From Spirometra erinaceieuropaei (lineage: Eukaryota; Platyhelminthes; Cestoda; Diphyllobothriidea; Diphyllobothriidae), in assembly GCA_902702965.1 (NCBI GenBank), contig CACRXP010000045.1, positions 1,414,524 to 1,478,523 on the forward strand: a stretch of 64,000 nucleotides of DNA, written 5' to 3'. Below the pieces are notes generated by a model, which saw nothing but the letters and a program-made list of their open reading frames with translations, did no database searches and was not told where the DNA came from. Below, piece by piece: positions 1 to 12,481 of the stretch (the stretch's first letter is position 1; every line of letters starts with the position of its first letter). Made by a program: the position numbers and the translations under genes.

Positions 1-850
1 TAATGGTCAGTCGTGCTGCTTTTGAGATGTCATATATATGAGTGAGGAAGGACGACAGAGAATGCGGGTAGATTGATACAGCACTGTTTCGGGCTTATTC
101 TGCCTTCATTCAGCCAATCATAACCCTGACCACCAGCAGCTGAGACAAGAAACACAAACATGCGCACAGACGCACCTGGCGCAGTCGATCCACCACTGAG
201 GCCTACCAGATGGGTCATAAGCACTTCATCGAACCGAAGTTCATCAGTGCCTCGCCACCTGTCATTCTCTGTCGCTGCAGATAGGGTATTTATCAATCAG
301 GAATGGGCGCACACCGATCTATTGGCTTCACAAAGCAAACAAGCTCCGTATGTGTGGCAAAGGTCACGAACAGGCAACCAATTACCAGGCCGAAGTCGGC
401 CAAGTCATAATAGCAGCGAGGAGGGACGACAGAGAATGCGGGTAGATTGATACAGCACTGTTTCGGGCTTATTCTGCCTTCATTCAGCCAATCATAACCC
501 TGAGCACCAGCAGCTGGGACCAAAAACACAAACATGCGCACAGACGCACCTGGCGCAGTTGGTCCACCACTGGGGTCTACCAGATGGGTCATAAGCACTT
601 CATCGAAGCGAAGTTCATCAGGGCCTCGCCACCTGTCATCGTCTGTCACTGCAGATGGGGTATTTATTCAATCAGGACTATTACGACTTGGCCGACTTTG
701 GCCTGATAGTTGGTTGCCTGTTCGTAACCTTTGTCACACATACGGAGCTTGTTTGCTTTGTGAAGCCAATAGATCGGTGTGCGCCCATTCCTGCTTGAAT
801 AAATACCCGATCTGCAGTGACAGGGAATGACAGGTGGCGAGGCACTGACC
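1..850. repeat. Direct duplication with an inverted third arm
   Basis: A unit at about 47-416 is repeated in direct orientation at about 425-680 with a few percent divergence. The second copy then switches at about 680 into an inverted copy of the end of the first unit: 681-849 is the reverse complement of about 246-416. The region can therefore fold as a long hairpin. The open frames seen here occur in equivalent places in both units and have no recognisable domain, so I do not call them genes. The left edge may be cut by the window. Confidence 0.8.
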
Positions 851-2427
851 AGAACGAGATGACTAAACCAAACTTAAGGAATCCGGGTAGACATGGTCCT
901 GCGGCGAACTCACTCGAAGGGAAGGCCAAGTTAAAAACATTCTCCATCGAGATGACACCGCGTAACGCCATCGGCCGCCAAACCTTGCAAACATCTACCA
1001 AAATGCTGAGGTAACGAATGAAGGAAAAAATCGATCGGTGCAAGGCCGAATAGTTTGACCAGACATTTAAAATTCTGATCGATTTTAAGCATAAAACGCT
1101 TTGAAAATGGAGATCAAACCAGGCTCTGCGAAACGTCAGCAACAGGACGAATCTGTTCCGCTGAACAATTCCAGTTTCCCTGGTAGCATTGATCAGTAAG
1201 TAAGGTCAACCTCTCAGGCTTGATCAGGCGACAGTTGCGTTGAGCCAGTAAAATAGCCTTTAATGTAGTTAAGGCCCCATTTTACGGTTAAACAAAAACC
1301 GTTTCAATAAACCAGCGAAGAAGGCTTTGCCCACATATCCTCTTCGTGACTGAGTTTATGCAAAACCCCGGATGCTCCGTGCACGTTACGAGTTAAACAA
1401 GATACCAAGTCTCGTCGGTAAGGATTAAGTATGTGCACGTGGTAAAGAAAAACTACGGTGAACGGCTTATTATACTTTTCAAGGGAGGCGTTGCTCTGCA
1501 GAGTTTTTTGGTCGGCCCTTCGTCGGCAGGACGAAATTCGCTGACCTGTACAGCTCCGAGAAGTCGGCGCCGCTGAAATGTCTCCATTGGTTCACTGTCC
1601 TGCACGTCCACATGTAATCCCTTAGTAATATGAAAGTTCACTTTTTTATAAAAAAAAGTTCGGGACGGAGAGCAGTCTGGCGGTAAAAAAAATTATAGAA
1701 AAAATGCTAAACGGAGTGCATACGTCCACCAGTAGAGCAGAAGTGCTCAAACGCTAGTGAATTTTTTAAATAATAGTCGGCACTTTCTAGCCCCGCGCAT
1801 ATACTTAACCCTTGCCAACCCGTCATTTCCACGTCACCGCCTTCGAGGCCCATCTGGTGCGCGAGCAGTCTACTCACGGAGGAAAAATTCAGATGTGTGG
1901 ATAATTCATTCTCGGAAGAAGTCAGGCTCTGCCCTTGAAACTCCTAGTCTTCGGTTTTGTATGTTATCGGCTTTTTCCTGCTTCTTTTCGCCTTCATGTT
2001 TGCAAATTTGTTATTCATCGACTAGACCGCACGTTCTGAGCTACGACCTTCCGTCTCCATATCGATTTTTTACGAATTTAAATTGTTGCTGATCCAGCTT
2101 TCGTTATTCAAGTTGTGGAGCTACAGAAATCAGCTTGAAAGCAGTCTCAAAACTTGGTTATGACTGCAAATCCTGATGTGTATGATTGTTTTTATTGTGC
2201 GCCAGGAGCAAAATGCTTCAATTTAGCAGCCATGCCGGGCACCGTTCCTGCACCGAACCTTCGCCTCACAAGCTTTATGAACTCCACTTCTTCTGTTAAT
2301 CTGATGTCGGCGTTTGAAATCAGCAACAAAGACCTGACAACATATTGCCGAAAATGAGGGTACTCCGTGCACTGAAGATGGGCACAGGTACGAAGGCTTG
2401 GTCCCTCCGATGCAGGATTAAATCTGA
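851..2427. other. No recognisable gene
   Basis: No frame looks protein-like, and I recognise no repeat family that occurs elsewhere in the window. Probably intergenic or intronic. Confidence 0.5.
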
Positions 2428-2866
2428 CAGTTCGAACGTCGTTGCCGACGATGTCCCCCGCGTGCTCCACTGAAGGGTGAAGCAGACACGGTGACTTGCG
2501 CGTGAATTAGTTTATAGCGATAGAAGACTTGCACACCATCTACCCCACTCTCACCTCCTCCCCCCCTCCTGAACCCCGTGTCAAGACAGAGTCAAGAAGA
2601 CCGGTGGCGAGGTGTGGGGCGCAGGTGAATGGCACGATCGAGTCAGCACCTTGGCGTTCCACCCCACACTCCCTGGTGCACACAGCAAATGACCAGGTTT
2701 TGATCAACAACAGCAGCAGCAACAACAACACCCCAACAGGGGTCAGAATGACGAGGATGATGACTGGGCAGCCATGCCCACCACCTGTATACCCAGCAAG
2801 GAGTAAATCTACAGATAACCTCACTATCACCGCCCACATCTCCTCAGTAGGACAGGTGCATTAAAA
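2428..2866 (+). repeat. Dispersed repeat B, near full copy
   Basis: The copy starts with the family signature ACGATGTCC and runs through the segments GTGAATTAGTTTATAG, CATCTACC, CTCACCTCCTCC and GTGTCAAGACAGAGTCAAG. It continues through a CAGCAGCAACAACAACA tract and ends past GGGCAGCCATGC and CTGTATACCCAGCA. The same order of blocks recurs about 15 times in the window on both strands. No coding capacity is conserved between copies, so the frames inside are shadows. The class (SINE-like or MITE-like) is unresolved. Confidence 0.8.
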
Positions 2867-2910
2867 ACCCAGTAGCGCAGATGGCCTGGCTCTAAATTCC
2901 AGGGAGACCA

Positions 2911-2985
2911 AAGTTAGGGTTAGGGTCAGAGGTAGGGTCATTTTCAGGGTTAGGGTTGCGGTTAGGGTTAGGGTTGGGACACAGA
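2911..2985 (+). repeat. Interstitial telomere-like repeat
   Basis: Degenerate TTAGGG units (GTTAGGGTTAGGGTCAG and similar) lie immediately downstream of a repeat B copy. TTAGGG is the usual animal telomere unit. The array is short and imperfect, so it is interstitial rather than a chromosome end. Confidence 0.85.
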
Positions 2986-3593
2986 AGTAGGAACCCTTCC
3001 CCGGATGAAACGCAAGGCCACATACACAGCCGGGGGATCCTATTCCCGAGTTTACCGTCTCTACCGTAGTTAATCCGGTTCGCGCTGGCGAATCAGGTAG
3101 AATTTCGACTGGTTAGGTGAGTGCCTCCGAAATGAATCCGGAAAATCGGTCTCCTAGGGGTAGCTTCGAAGCACTAGCCACTGGCTGTGAGATCAGGGAT
3201 TCAATTGCAAATCGGAGGAATGACGATAACAAACTGCTTTCTCTCTCTGTTTACCATAAAAACCAAAAAAACTTTGGCTTAATTTACGCATCATTTCACA
3301 GCCCTCTCAATCTCGACAACAATTGAACGAATCGGTAACACTCCCCAACACCGTGCTCAACGTCAGAATCTGCGTATTTTATGGTTGTAGTAAAAGTAAT
3401 AAACTCGACCCTGCTGCATTTCACTCGCACGAGAGCTCATGGGTGAGGTCTATTTTTGACAGAGCTCGTGCAGTCCTTGTGTAGGTTAGTTAGTTGCAGT
3501 CTATCCAGCACGGAGACAGCGACCGAGCCAAATGCTTACGTCGCGTGTGACCCGGTTCCTTTGCTTAGCAATACCGGGAGGTCGATCGATATT
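2986..3593. other. No recognisable gene
   Basis: I see no repeat family or convincing coding sequence in this stretch. Confidence 0.5.
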
Positions 3594-3818
<225 letters not shown>

Positions 3819-6689
3819 TGATGGACTGCAGCCGGACATTACTCCGGCGTATTCTTCTACCTCGCGCTGGCAGAACAACGACAACGGTGGGCTCTCGGGG
3901 CGGAGGGACACTTTGATGCCACCAACTTGTGTCGCTGTTACGACCCTTACCGCAGTAAAGCCTGTTCTAATGGTCCCATCTCTTCGACCTTTGACTTGAG
4001 AATCTTCCCTCTGGTTAGCTCTCGCCTCGACAAGTTATGCTAAATGTAACTTTGACGTAGTTGTCGACGGCAAGCAGCAGGGCTTGCGTCCGTAGTCCAA
4101 ACAGTAAAGCGTTCGAACCAAATGCTCAGTGACCAAACGAACTCGTTTTCAAATCTGAGGTGCACCCGATCGGGGGGTTGGTGAACGGCTACCTGGTAAA
4201 TACCAATGCGCTAGGAACGGTCAGTTTAGCCTCCCTCGGATGTGTCATTCGCTCATCTGCATAGGAGTAGCTCATCGGCAGAAAACGACTTAGGTGGGTG
4301 TCGAAGAAATCAGAAGTCCTTCGAAAGACTGGAAACCTATTAGCGATTTTTCAATGTCTTTCCAGGAGTTCATTAACCAGACAAAGTCACCCGAAATGGT
4401 GTGGTTCGCTCGCGAGAGGGTGGCAGTAGGGTGGCTGTCTCCACTGCGATAATGCCAGGGGGGTAAGATGGAGAAGTAGGACAATTATCCCTGTTCATGG
4501 GCAGTGGATTTGTGAATATCAGATACGCACGCGTGAAAGCTTACGAGCAAACCCCTTCTGCCCAGACCATGCATCTACCAAATACCATTGCGGACCTAAG
4601 GAACATCTGACTGAAAGTCTCCCTCTTCCCTATGAGTAGATTTTAAAGGCTTAACCGGAAGCTACGGCCTTGGACTGTTTGGACAGGTACCTTGGTCCTT
4701 AAGTGCCAAGGCATCTCAGAGTAGATGATGTGCTCTGTCCTTTTGAAAGGCCGATGCGTTATTTCATCTCTCCGTCAGACTTGAGCCAGGAAAACTGACG
4801 ACTGGTGTTCGCTTATCCGAGTTACTAGGCAGAACTTTGCAGCGAATTTGTCTAACCTAAAGGTTGTCTCACACGTAAGTTTAGCTCACCGCGATCTCGT
4901 GAGACGATTAGGCATTTTTAGGACGTAAATCATCATCATCAGTAAGTGCAAACGAAGGAAAGCAGTCTAGTCCTTGTGCTTAGAAGGAAATAAAGACAAT
5001 GTAGTCAACCTGTTGTGAATGAATCTGATCAGCAGGAAAGGCAGAAATTGCCTCGAAAAATGTCCGTCCACACTACATCCGGAATTAGTGCGTTTGGAAG
5101 CGAGCATTCCGCACAACTTCATGCCCATACACGCAGTACCAGTGTGCAAATACAACCCCCCCTCCCCCCCTTCAACTGCAGCAAACGTCAGTTATTTACG
5201 TGCTAGCGTTCACGTTCACTTGCCATGGTAAACATTTGGTCGTAAAGTAAACATTTGCCAAAAAAGCAGAAAACTAGACAGCACTGAAAAGTAACTCTCT
5301 GCAATCTGATTGTGCGTCTTCCCTGGACGTTGTCCGTAGTCGCCAGACTAACTTCCTGAAAGCCTGCCGGTAAGTACCTTCATCCTGATGAGGAATGAAT
5401 GGTGCCACGCAGCACAGACAAGATGCCCTCCCTCTTACATAAACAGCCCGGAAGGTAGGTCTTCTGTTCCGAGAGAACAGTTTCTAAAGGTCCAATGGGA
5501 TAAAGAGTCTCATCCAGACGAGAAAAAAAAAACATGACTGACCAGGAGAGGACTAAAATTAGCAGCGCGACTCACAGTGGCGCCTAGGAACAAGCGAGGG
5601 CCACGATAGCATCTCTACGATGGTAGAGAACCATGTTGACTTCATGAAATGCTATAAATAAAGGACGGTGGCATTTAGTCCGTGTAGTTTCCAGCCCAAA
5701 AGTATGGGTACTTATTGTGGGTAGGTAGGGTGTAATTAAGCTCACTGAGAGCCGTCCGTAACCTCAAGACGGCTCGCGGCTGTAGTTCATTTGCAGCTAG
5801 GGAAACGGTTATTGGGGCCGGGAACGAGACGACGCGTGGGGCGGGAAGATTTTAAGACTTGTGGGAGAGACATGTTGGTCTCCCGATCGCCAGCGGGAGC
5901 TCAGAGCATTCGGATCAAAAATGTGCTGACTGGCTGTGGTCTCGGCAAACTGTGGTTTGCATTTAATGACGTTTCGTTATGTCGGCACCGCCTAGAACTT
6001 CGAAAGCACAGCCGTGATTCCGTCGCATTCTCTTTCCAAATAGCTTATCCAAAATCGAGTTTTAGCAAGATCTTCCGCTTTATATAAATGAAACTCACTG
6101 GATAGTCAGATCGAAAAAAGCCCTTACGCAGCCGGGAAGTTACAAGACAAGCGAGCGTGGAAAATTCGTTCAAATCCCTTCCTAGGTCTTGACTTTTGGA
6201 AGCTGGACCAAGGGATCATTACTTAAGCAGAATGTGTTCTACTTGGTCCCTGCAACGGGCCACACGGAGACTAGATCTAGATACGGTCTGCGCACCCATG
6301 ACAAACGCCAGACATTGTGGCGGCACGCCTAGGTGCAGGCTTGCGCCGAACCAATCATTTGCGCTCAATTTCCGCGCCAGACGGCTGAACGGCTTAGGGA
6401 GGGTACTAGCGCGTACGGGAGAGGTCATAGACTGACGTCAACTCAGGGGACTCCATCTCCACGACGTTCAGCACATATCCCCCACCCGAAACAAGCTGAC
6501 GCGCTCTAAGACTATCACGGTGCGTTAAAATGTATGACTTGGAAGACTGCGAACTGACAGGAAAATTCAGTCGCTTCAGGACGGAGAGTTAGGGCTACCC
6601 TGGTCCCTTCTTACTATGGCCTTTACGGTATGCCTACTCAGTTAGAACTCAAGCTGTTCCCATATCTCGTTGGGGGAAATTCTGGCCCG
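3819..6689. other. Unique sequence, no recognisable gene
   Basis: Nearly 2.9 kb without a repeat family seen elsewhere in the window and without a domain I recognise. The 98-codon plus frame at 5791-6087 shows no motif and no splice context. Likely intronic or intergenic. Confidence 0.45.
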
Positions 6690-6900
6690 TCGCGTGCGGA
6701 CCCATTGCGTGTGTGGCACGCGCAGACGGCCTGTGTAATCCACCGCTCCCGATCCTGCCTCCGGTCTTCTTGCTTCTGATTTGACATCGGGCTGAGGTGG
6801 ATCGGGGAGGAGAGGGTGCGGTAGATGCAGCGCAAGTCCTCTATCGCCGTAAACTAATTTGCGTGAATGTCACCGGCTGTGCACCCGCTCCGTGAAGCTG
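6690..6900 (-). repeat. Dispersed repeat B, partial
   Basis: The minus-strand orientation is shown by CTCCGGTCTTCTTG, GAGAGGGTGCGGTAGATGC and GTAAACTAATTTGCG in order, the reverse complement of the family blocks. Only the 5' half of the element is kept. Confidence 0.75.
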
Positions 6901-7349
6901 GCAGTGAACGTCGTCGTTTGCGATGGCCGAAGAGTATGGGACCATGGGGTGTATGGGCGGTGTTTCCTTTGTACGACCAGTCATGTCAAGCAGCACGATA
7001 CCTACTAGTTAATCTGACAGACCGAAGTGCTATCAGCAGAAGAGTTTGCTCTGAGAGAGAGAGAGAGAGACCGAAACTATGTGACGGCTACCAAAATCAC
7101 ACACACAACTACAGGCGCATACGAACTGCGCAGACAGTCGCTTTGCTTGATTGCTTTGCAACCGGGGTGGGGTTTGTTTGTCCTCAATGCCTGCCATCAG
7201 ATGCCGGAGTCTGTTTGCTCTGAGAAATCAAACAGACCCGCGTGCGCTTACTACCCTGTGAATAAACACGCTACCAACCCCCACAGTAGCGTAGCGATGG
7301 AACTTTAGTGACCCTGCCCCGAGCGCCTGGTGAAACACTGCATCTCTGG
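6901..7349. other. No recognisable gene; short GA run
   Basis: Contains a short GA dinucleotide run near 7050. Open frames overlap the run and show no domain. Confidence 0.45.
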
Positions 7350-7800
7350 CACACAACAGCTCGATCCGACGATGTCCACCGTGTGCTGCTCAGCAAGCTG
7401 AAGCAGGTACTGTGGCTTGCACGTGAATTAGTTTATGGTAAGAGCAGAATTGCGCAGCATCTACTGCCCTCTCTCTCTTCCCCATTCCCAACCTGGGCCC
7501 GTTGTTAAGACAGGGTCCAGAAGACTAGAGGCGGGAGAGGGCGCAGGTGGATGGCAGGGCCGGACCCGCACCTAGGCGTGTCACCGCACCCCTTGGTCTA
7601 CAACAAACACTTGACCAGGATTTTGACTAACAACGGCACCACAACGGCCAGAAGGACGAAGATGACTGGACAGCCATGCTCACGACCTGTATACCCAGTG
7701 GGTGCGCAAGCACATCTACCCGGAGGGAACCAAGAATTGCCAGCGCAGACCAGGCTGCGAGGGCCAGGGGTTGCTGGTCATGATAGAACAGATTCTTACG
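7350..7800 (+). repeat. Dispersed repeat B, near full copy
   Basis: Shows the family blocks in order: CGACGATGTCCACCGTGTGC, GTGAATTAGTTTATGG, GCAGCATCTACTGCCCTCTC, a mutated GTTAAGACAGGGTC, GGTGGATGGCAGGGCC and TGACTGGACAGCCATGC. It is followed by the family 3' segment CCAGGCTGCGAGGGCCAGGG. Confidence 0.85.
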
Positions 7801-8639
7801 TACCTTGAGGCATATCATCCAGTCGCATCGTCAGCATCATCGCCTCTTCCTTGTACCTGTCCTTCCACTACCAATGGGTCTTCTGCGCAGTAAAGCTCCT
7901 ATTAAACACCACTTCTTCAATTGCCGTAGACTGATCACGACTTGCGTAAGCGATTCCTTACCTAAGGAGATCTTTTCTAGCCAAAAAATTCCGATATTCT
8001 GGGCTGTTGGCTTACCGACATCATTTGTCGATGTTTTACGAACACTATTCAGTGTGTGTTCCATTTGGGAGACTATAAGGTCCACTCACTATCAGTAGAA
8101 ATGTCATTGGACGTACCAGCACTGTGTAATCAGGCCATTATTATGCAAAAGCAAATCTACAAAAATCGTATTTGAAAAGTGGAGTTGGCAAACACGTGTT
8201 TTCGGTAATTCTTCGCCAGGCCAATACAATTACATGAAGGAATGAAAATGTACAAAATCAACAGTGTTTATAGGTGTCTCAAGGGCAATTAAGTCATTGA
8301 CACTCATCTTCCCGCACCGCCCGCATGACAAGGTCGGCGGGTTTTGGTTCCTAGAGCTGGGGGGGGGGGGGTAAGAGAGTCTTTGAGTAATGATCTTGGG
8401 TTGAGTACACGGAGTACCCATCATCGTGATTAGGGATTTGAGGCGGCATGGCTGCATCACTTGGGGTTGGCGCTGGCCACGGCAGAGAGAGCGCTTGTGT
8501 TAGGGTTTTCTGACGGCAGAAAACCGGATTCGCTAGCCGTATAGCCACTGCCTCGGCCGTTGCTGGGATCCGTTGGTGTCGGCCTTTAGAGAAGCATGTT
8601 GGTGTCCCGTAGACAACCTGCAATGCTTCCTTGGCATCG
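7801..8639. other. No recognisable gene; G homopolymer
   Basis: Contains an uninterrupted run of 13 G at 8359-8371. No domain or recurring repeat was recognised. Confidence 0.5.
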
Positions 8640-8760
8640 ACTCGGTTCGACCGTCGCACCCGACGATGTCCACCGTATGCACCACAGTAGGGTGGGAGCA
8701 GGGACGGTGATTTGGCGCATATACGCATGCACGCGCGCACCAACGGCAGTCGTAGTAATT
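8640..8760 (+). repeat. Dispersed repeat B, 5' fragment
   Basis: Only the first block (CCCGACGATGTCCACCGT and the following 60 or so bases) is present. It ends in unrelated CA-rich sequence. The 164-codon minus frame across this area runs through repeat sequence and was not called. Confidence 0.65.
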
Positions 8761-9000
8761 CCGGCATTGTGTGACTCCGCATGATCCTCTCATTGTCTCC
8801 GGCCCACCCCTGAAAACCGAGAGGAAATGTCTGCTGCTCAGTCAATCACAACCATCCGAGCCGGCCAATCAGCTTCTGGTCTGAGGGAGACATGTCCTCG
8901 CCTGCCCACTACAGGACTTAAGTTCCGATACAAGCGAAGATGTGAGTTCCAGGAAATAGTTGACAAGAAGAAGAAGCGATCGCTAAAGCAAGGGCTTTAT

Positions 9001-9046
9001 TAGCCTGACTTTTCGGATTCTCACTTGAACCCATCATCAGAGACAG
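9001..9046 (-). ncRNA. Hammerhead-like ribozyme remnant in Penelope 3' end
   Basis: The minus strand reads CTGATGA (9034-9040), then T, then a 6-bp helix with an AAGTGA loop, then GAAAA where the core needs GAAAC, then GTC (9007-9009). GTCT before the core can pair with AGGC after the GTC as a short helix I. Compared with the copy near 46.5 kb, the GAAAC box is mutated, so cleavage activity is doubtful. Hammerheads are known from the terminal regions of Penelope-like elements, which supports the reading. Confidence 0.55.
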
Positions 9047-9146
9047 GGACAGAAAAGGGTGACTCGTGCACAGGAAGTTGCAGTATTTATAGGATGCAGT
9101 CGCTATGCTACCGCATACCTATAGTAATTAACCGCGCTCCCCTTCA

Positions 9147-9781
9147 TCAAGAATTGTTGCCCGCTGGGGCGTTAATTGCTTGACGGTCGGCATGCAGGCA
9201 GTTAATTGCTGAAATCTCATCACCCGTGTTGGATGCTGGCGTGATGATTGCTCGGCCATCTGGCTCACCGGCTTGCGCGCTCCCCGAGTGATCAATTACT
9301 TTGGCCAGCCTATGTCTCAACACGGAAAATGGAGTGGGGATGTCGTTGCACTTGTTGATAGCTTGAGGTCGCGTAAACCATGACTCAAACAACTCGCGGC
9401 TCACGTGATTATCCCCTCTCGCGAGAATTTCGGCCTCATCGAACTTGAATGTGAGGCCGGGTCTCGTCAAATGGGCCGCGACCTGAGAGTTGGCGTCATG
9501 TCTCCGCATCGCTGACGCGTGTTCGGCAGTCGAAGCAGTCTTCCAGTTTGTCCGACGTAGTTACTTTGTCCGCAACTGCACCAGATTCGTTAAACGACTC
9601 CAGATGTTTCTTGCCGTGGCAGTGGGTCTTCTGGTCTCATCACCTGACACCTTATGGTGGCTTCCGGTCTGTGGGCAACTCTAACCCCAAGTTGTGCGAG
9701 AAGGCGACTAACGGCTTCGGAGGCGTTCACTGGTGCTAGAGACCCGGTGAGGCTTAAGGTCGAGAACGAGAAGTTAGCCAA
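9147..9781 (-). pseudogene. Penelope GIY-YIG endonuclease domain, broken
   Basis: Read on the minus strand, a first frame contains SEAVSRLLAQLGVRVAHRP and ends in SGVV followed by a TAA, where related proteins continue with a tyrosine. The same frame then reads CSCGQSNYVGQTGRLLR, the Cys-containing YIG-like core typical of Penelope endonucleases. A frameshift with loss of several codons follows. The next frame holds HDANSQVAAHL, FKFDEAEILARG, SRELFESWF and AINKCND, which match the conserved C-terminal part, and it ends in TGA at 9147. Penelope endonucleases nick target DNA for reverse transcription. With at least one stop and one frameshift, this copy cannot make the protein. The family assignment is from memory of Penelope proteins, without a search. 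Confidence 0.8.
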
Positions 9782-9790
9782 ATCAGAGGT

Positions 9791-11934
9791 CAGGGAGAAG
9801 GACTCACTAGAACAGTCCTCATTGCTGCGCGGAGGTCAGCGACGCCAGCGCGAGGTGCTGCGCGCACCAGAGTGAGACCCGGCTAAGGCCGATCAGTGGA
9901 AACCATAATATCCACCAGCTTCACGACCTCGCCAAGCCGGGGGTTGAGTTGCATGCGGCGCAATCATCTGACTGACAGGGGATTCAGTACCGGCGACAGA
10001 CCCTTGGGTTAGAACTAGTCTGTGAACCATCCGAACAGTGTATATGTGTAGGAGTCTCTTGGTAGCATGTGTTGGTCGTACGTATGCCGAATGGCTGAAA
10101 TGGGCATGAATAACTTTAAAAAAACAATCGCCAGTTTGATCGACAAGGATATGGGGTCAGCGAGCTGTTGGTCATGTATGAACAGATAATAGCCCCAGCA
10201 GTTTGTCAGCAGGTTATGTTCGCACACATTACTTAGAGCCTGGCTTTAACAGCTCAAGGAAATTATTGCTATCTTTCTGGGCCCCTTGGCTTAATCGACA
10301 TTCGCTTACTAATAATAGGCTTTAGAACGTAGTCACCTCTCTCTGATCACCGCTTGATCAAGAGAGGAATCACGTGCCATTTCTATGTGCACATCAAGAC
10401 TGTGAGGTTTGCCTGGAACGACTATTCGCACTTTCCGGCAGACGACTAAAAGAAGGCACCAGGCGATAACTGGTGAGGGACAGATTGCCTTGAAGTTGGC
10501 AGTAAGGATTGTAGTTGTCAAACCATGCTGTCGGGTCAGAACTCGGGGAAGCAGAATTAGACGAGAGACCTTTACGGAATGGGAACGTCTAAACTTCCAG
10601 TAGTATGCGCTGGTGAGGGATGGATGACCGGCGAGCTCTAGGACCGCATAAAAGCTAACTGCGTGATCGACCAACGCCTGAGCCCGATGAGAACTCGAGA
10701 CCATTTGCGTGATTATGAAGACTATACTATACGCGGTGTATGCACTCAAGCGTTGACGCGAATTAGGGAGCAGAACTGTCAGGCTTTGCATTGATCCCCT
10801 GTAAGTGTTAACGGTTGTTCCACCGGTGACAAACGCCATCACTGCACGCCCTGTGTCCCACCATTCACACTTTTGTCCTTTCCGAGGGCATTTGGACATA
10901 AAGTCTCAGAATTCAACGGTTTGGAATGCAGCAAAAACGACCAGTGCAGGCGGGACGCAAAATATAGCGTTTACAGGAGCCGCGTTAGGATGTGAGTTCC
11001 TTAATACGAGTGCTTTTCGCCTGTGGGAACCGCAGAACCAGGAGTTCTGATAGGCGCATTTAAATGAGACGTGAGTGCTATCAATAAAAATTTATCTATT
11101 GTCCTCCATCATACGTAGGTATTACCTTCCAGGGGTTTTTTCTGATGGCCACAAAACTTCAGGCGCCTTAGGTGAATTTCTGATTTGAATATACACACCC
11201 AGAATTCGACAGTACAGGCCTCAACCAGGTATTCAGGGGAAGGATGGGGATGGTCGTCGAAAGTGGTGCCTTTTCTTTGTATCGTAACGCAATCACCACA
11301 AGATTTAAGTGGAAAAATTAGAAACTATAGCCATGAGGTCAGTGACGGATACATGAGGGCTAAACGAACCCCACTGAGTGGATATACTGTGTTCACTCAA
11401 TAAGGAGAAATCTCAAGCCACATTCTGGGCATTCGAAAAACTGTTGCTAACGATGTAACTCGTGGAAATAAGCGTAAAGATTTAGAGTCATTTCAGGTAG
11501 CTAGAAATTCGACCAATTGCAGGCCTTTACTCAGGGCAGTTGACTGACGCACAAAATCAGGCTTATTCGCTTCAAGTCAACCGTTCACCTGCCTCGAAGT
11601 CGAAGATGGCTCGATAGACGGCTAGACCGAATTATAACTGTCCCTCCCTCCTCCCCTTCCCCCCCGTTGAAACCAACCCTCAGACCAAACTCTAGATCGT
11701 GAACGCGGCAGGTCCCAGCGACATTCCAACGCTAATGTTGAATGCCGTTCATAGTAATTCCGAGAACGGTGACAGCAGAACCAACCCCGAGGATGTCATC
11801 CAATCTCAACGCGTACGCTTCTAAACTGTGCCCTCCCTAATAAGCCCCGAAGCGTTTAAGCATTGAACCCTGTCCATATGACCATACACCATTATGATTA
11901 AATATCCTAGGTTTGTGAGCGTCTACCATGTCAG
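9791..11934. other. No recognisable gene
   Basis: The longest frame is 188 codons on the minus strand (10333-10899). It has no domain I recognise and no neighbouring exon-like sequence, so I leave it uncalled. No repeat shared with the rest of the window was found. Confidence 0.4.
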
Positions 11935-12365
11935 GATCAGCAAATCATGGCCATCGCAGTCCAGTGTGGGCTGGCAGTTTTCCGGTACCTGGTTCTCTGG
12001 CGGTAAATGCGCTTGCGCTCCCGCTGGGTATGCGGGATCGTGTGCATGGCTGACCAGTCATCCTCGTCTTTTCTATTTTCTTTGTTGGTAGTGGTCAAAA
12101 TTCTGGCCAAGTGTTTTTTGTGGACCAGACGATGTGAAGTGAAGCGCCAAGGTGCGGGTTCGGCCGCGCCATCCACCTGCGCTCTCTCCCGCCCACGCTC
12201 TTCTTGACCCTGTCTTGACAACGGGCATGGATGGAGGAGGATGTGCGAGTGCGGTGGACGCTGCGTAAGTCTGCACTCGCTATAAACTAATTCACACTGA
12301 AGTCACCGTTCCTGCCACACCTTGCCGTGGAGCACGCAGTGGACATCGTCGGTTGCGACAGTCGA
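11935..12365 (-). repeat. Dispersed repeat B, near full copy
   Basis: The copy is in minus orientation, from GGTACCTGGTTCTCTGGCGG through CTGACCAGTCATCCTCGTC, the GTTGGTAGTGGTCAAAATTC block, GCGCCAAGGTGCGGGTTC, CTTGACCCTGTCTTGACA and CTATAAACTAATTCACAC. It ends at GTGGACATCGTCGGTTGCGA. Together with 38715-39100 it gives one of the best views of the family in this orientation. Confidence 0.85.
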
Positions 12366-12481
12366 ATCATCATGATTAAATATTGTGCCACATTATTGCT
12401 CCTTATGTTAGAGAAATAGGTTATATTTTAAAAATACCGTTCTACAAAACGCCCCCATTTAGAAAACAGATTGATAGGTGA

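Larger units (their letters stand above)
8945..9790 (-). mobile_element. Penelope-like element, 5'-truncated 3' part
   Basis: The minus strand carries the C-terminal end of a Penelope-like ORF (GIY-YIG endonuclease part) followed by about 150 bases of 3' sequence with a hammerhead-like motif and a TTTATTAGCC stretch. The reverse transcriptase half is missing, as expected of a 5'-truncated insertion. Related 3' ends occur at 36940-37070 and 46440-46565, which helps fix the 3' boundary. The upstream boundary is uncertain, because similarity fades after about 9781. Confidence 0.8.

Noticed and set aside
2540..2839. 99-codon minus frame with a hydrophobic Leu/Val stretch
   Set aside because: The stretch is the complement of the CAGCAGCAACAACA tract of repeat B; not conserved as a frame in other copies.
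5374..5410. CTGATGA string at about 5386 as a possible hammerhead
   Set aside because: No GAAA box or helix II follows at a suitable distance.
8351..8845. 164-codon minus frame
   Set aside because: Runs through a repeat B fragment and a G homopolymer; no recognisable motif.
10333..10899. 188-codon open frame on the minus strand
   Set aside because: No domain, no splice context, no partner exon; a frame of this size can arise by chance among so many candidates in 64 kb.
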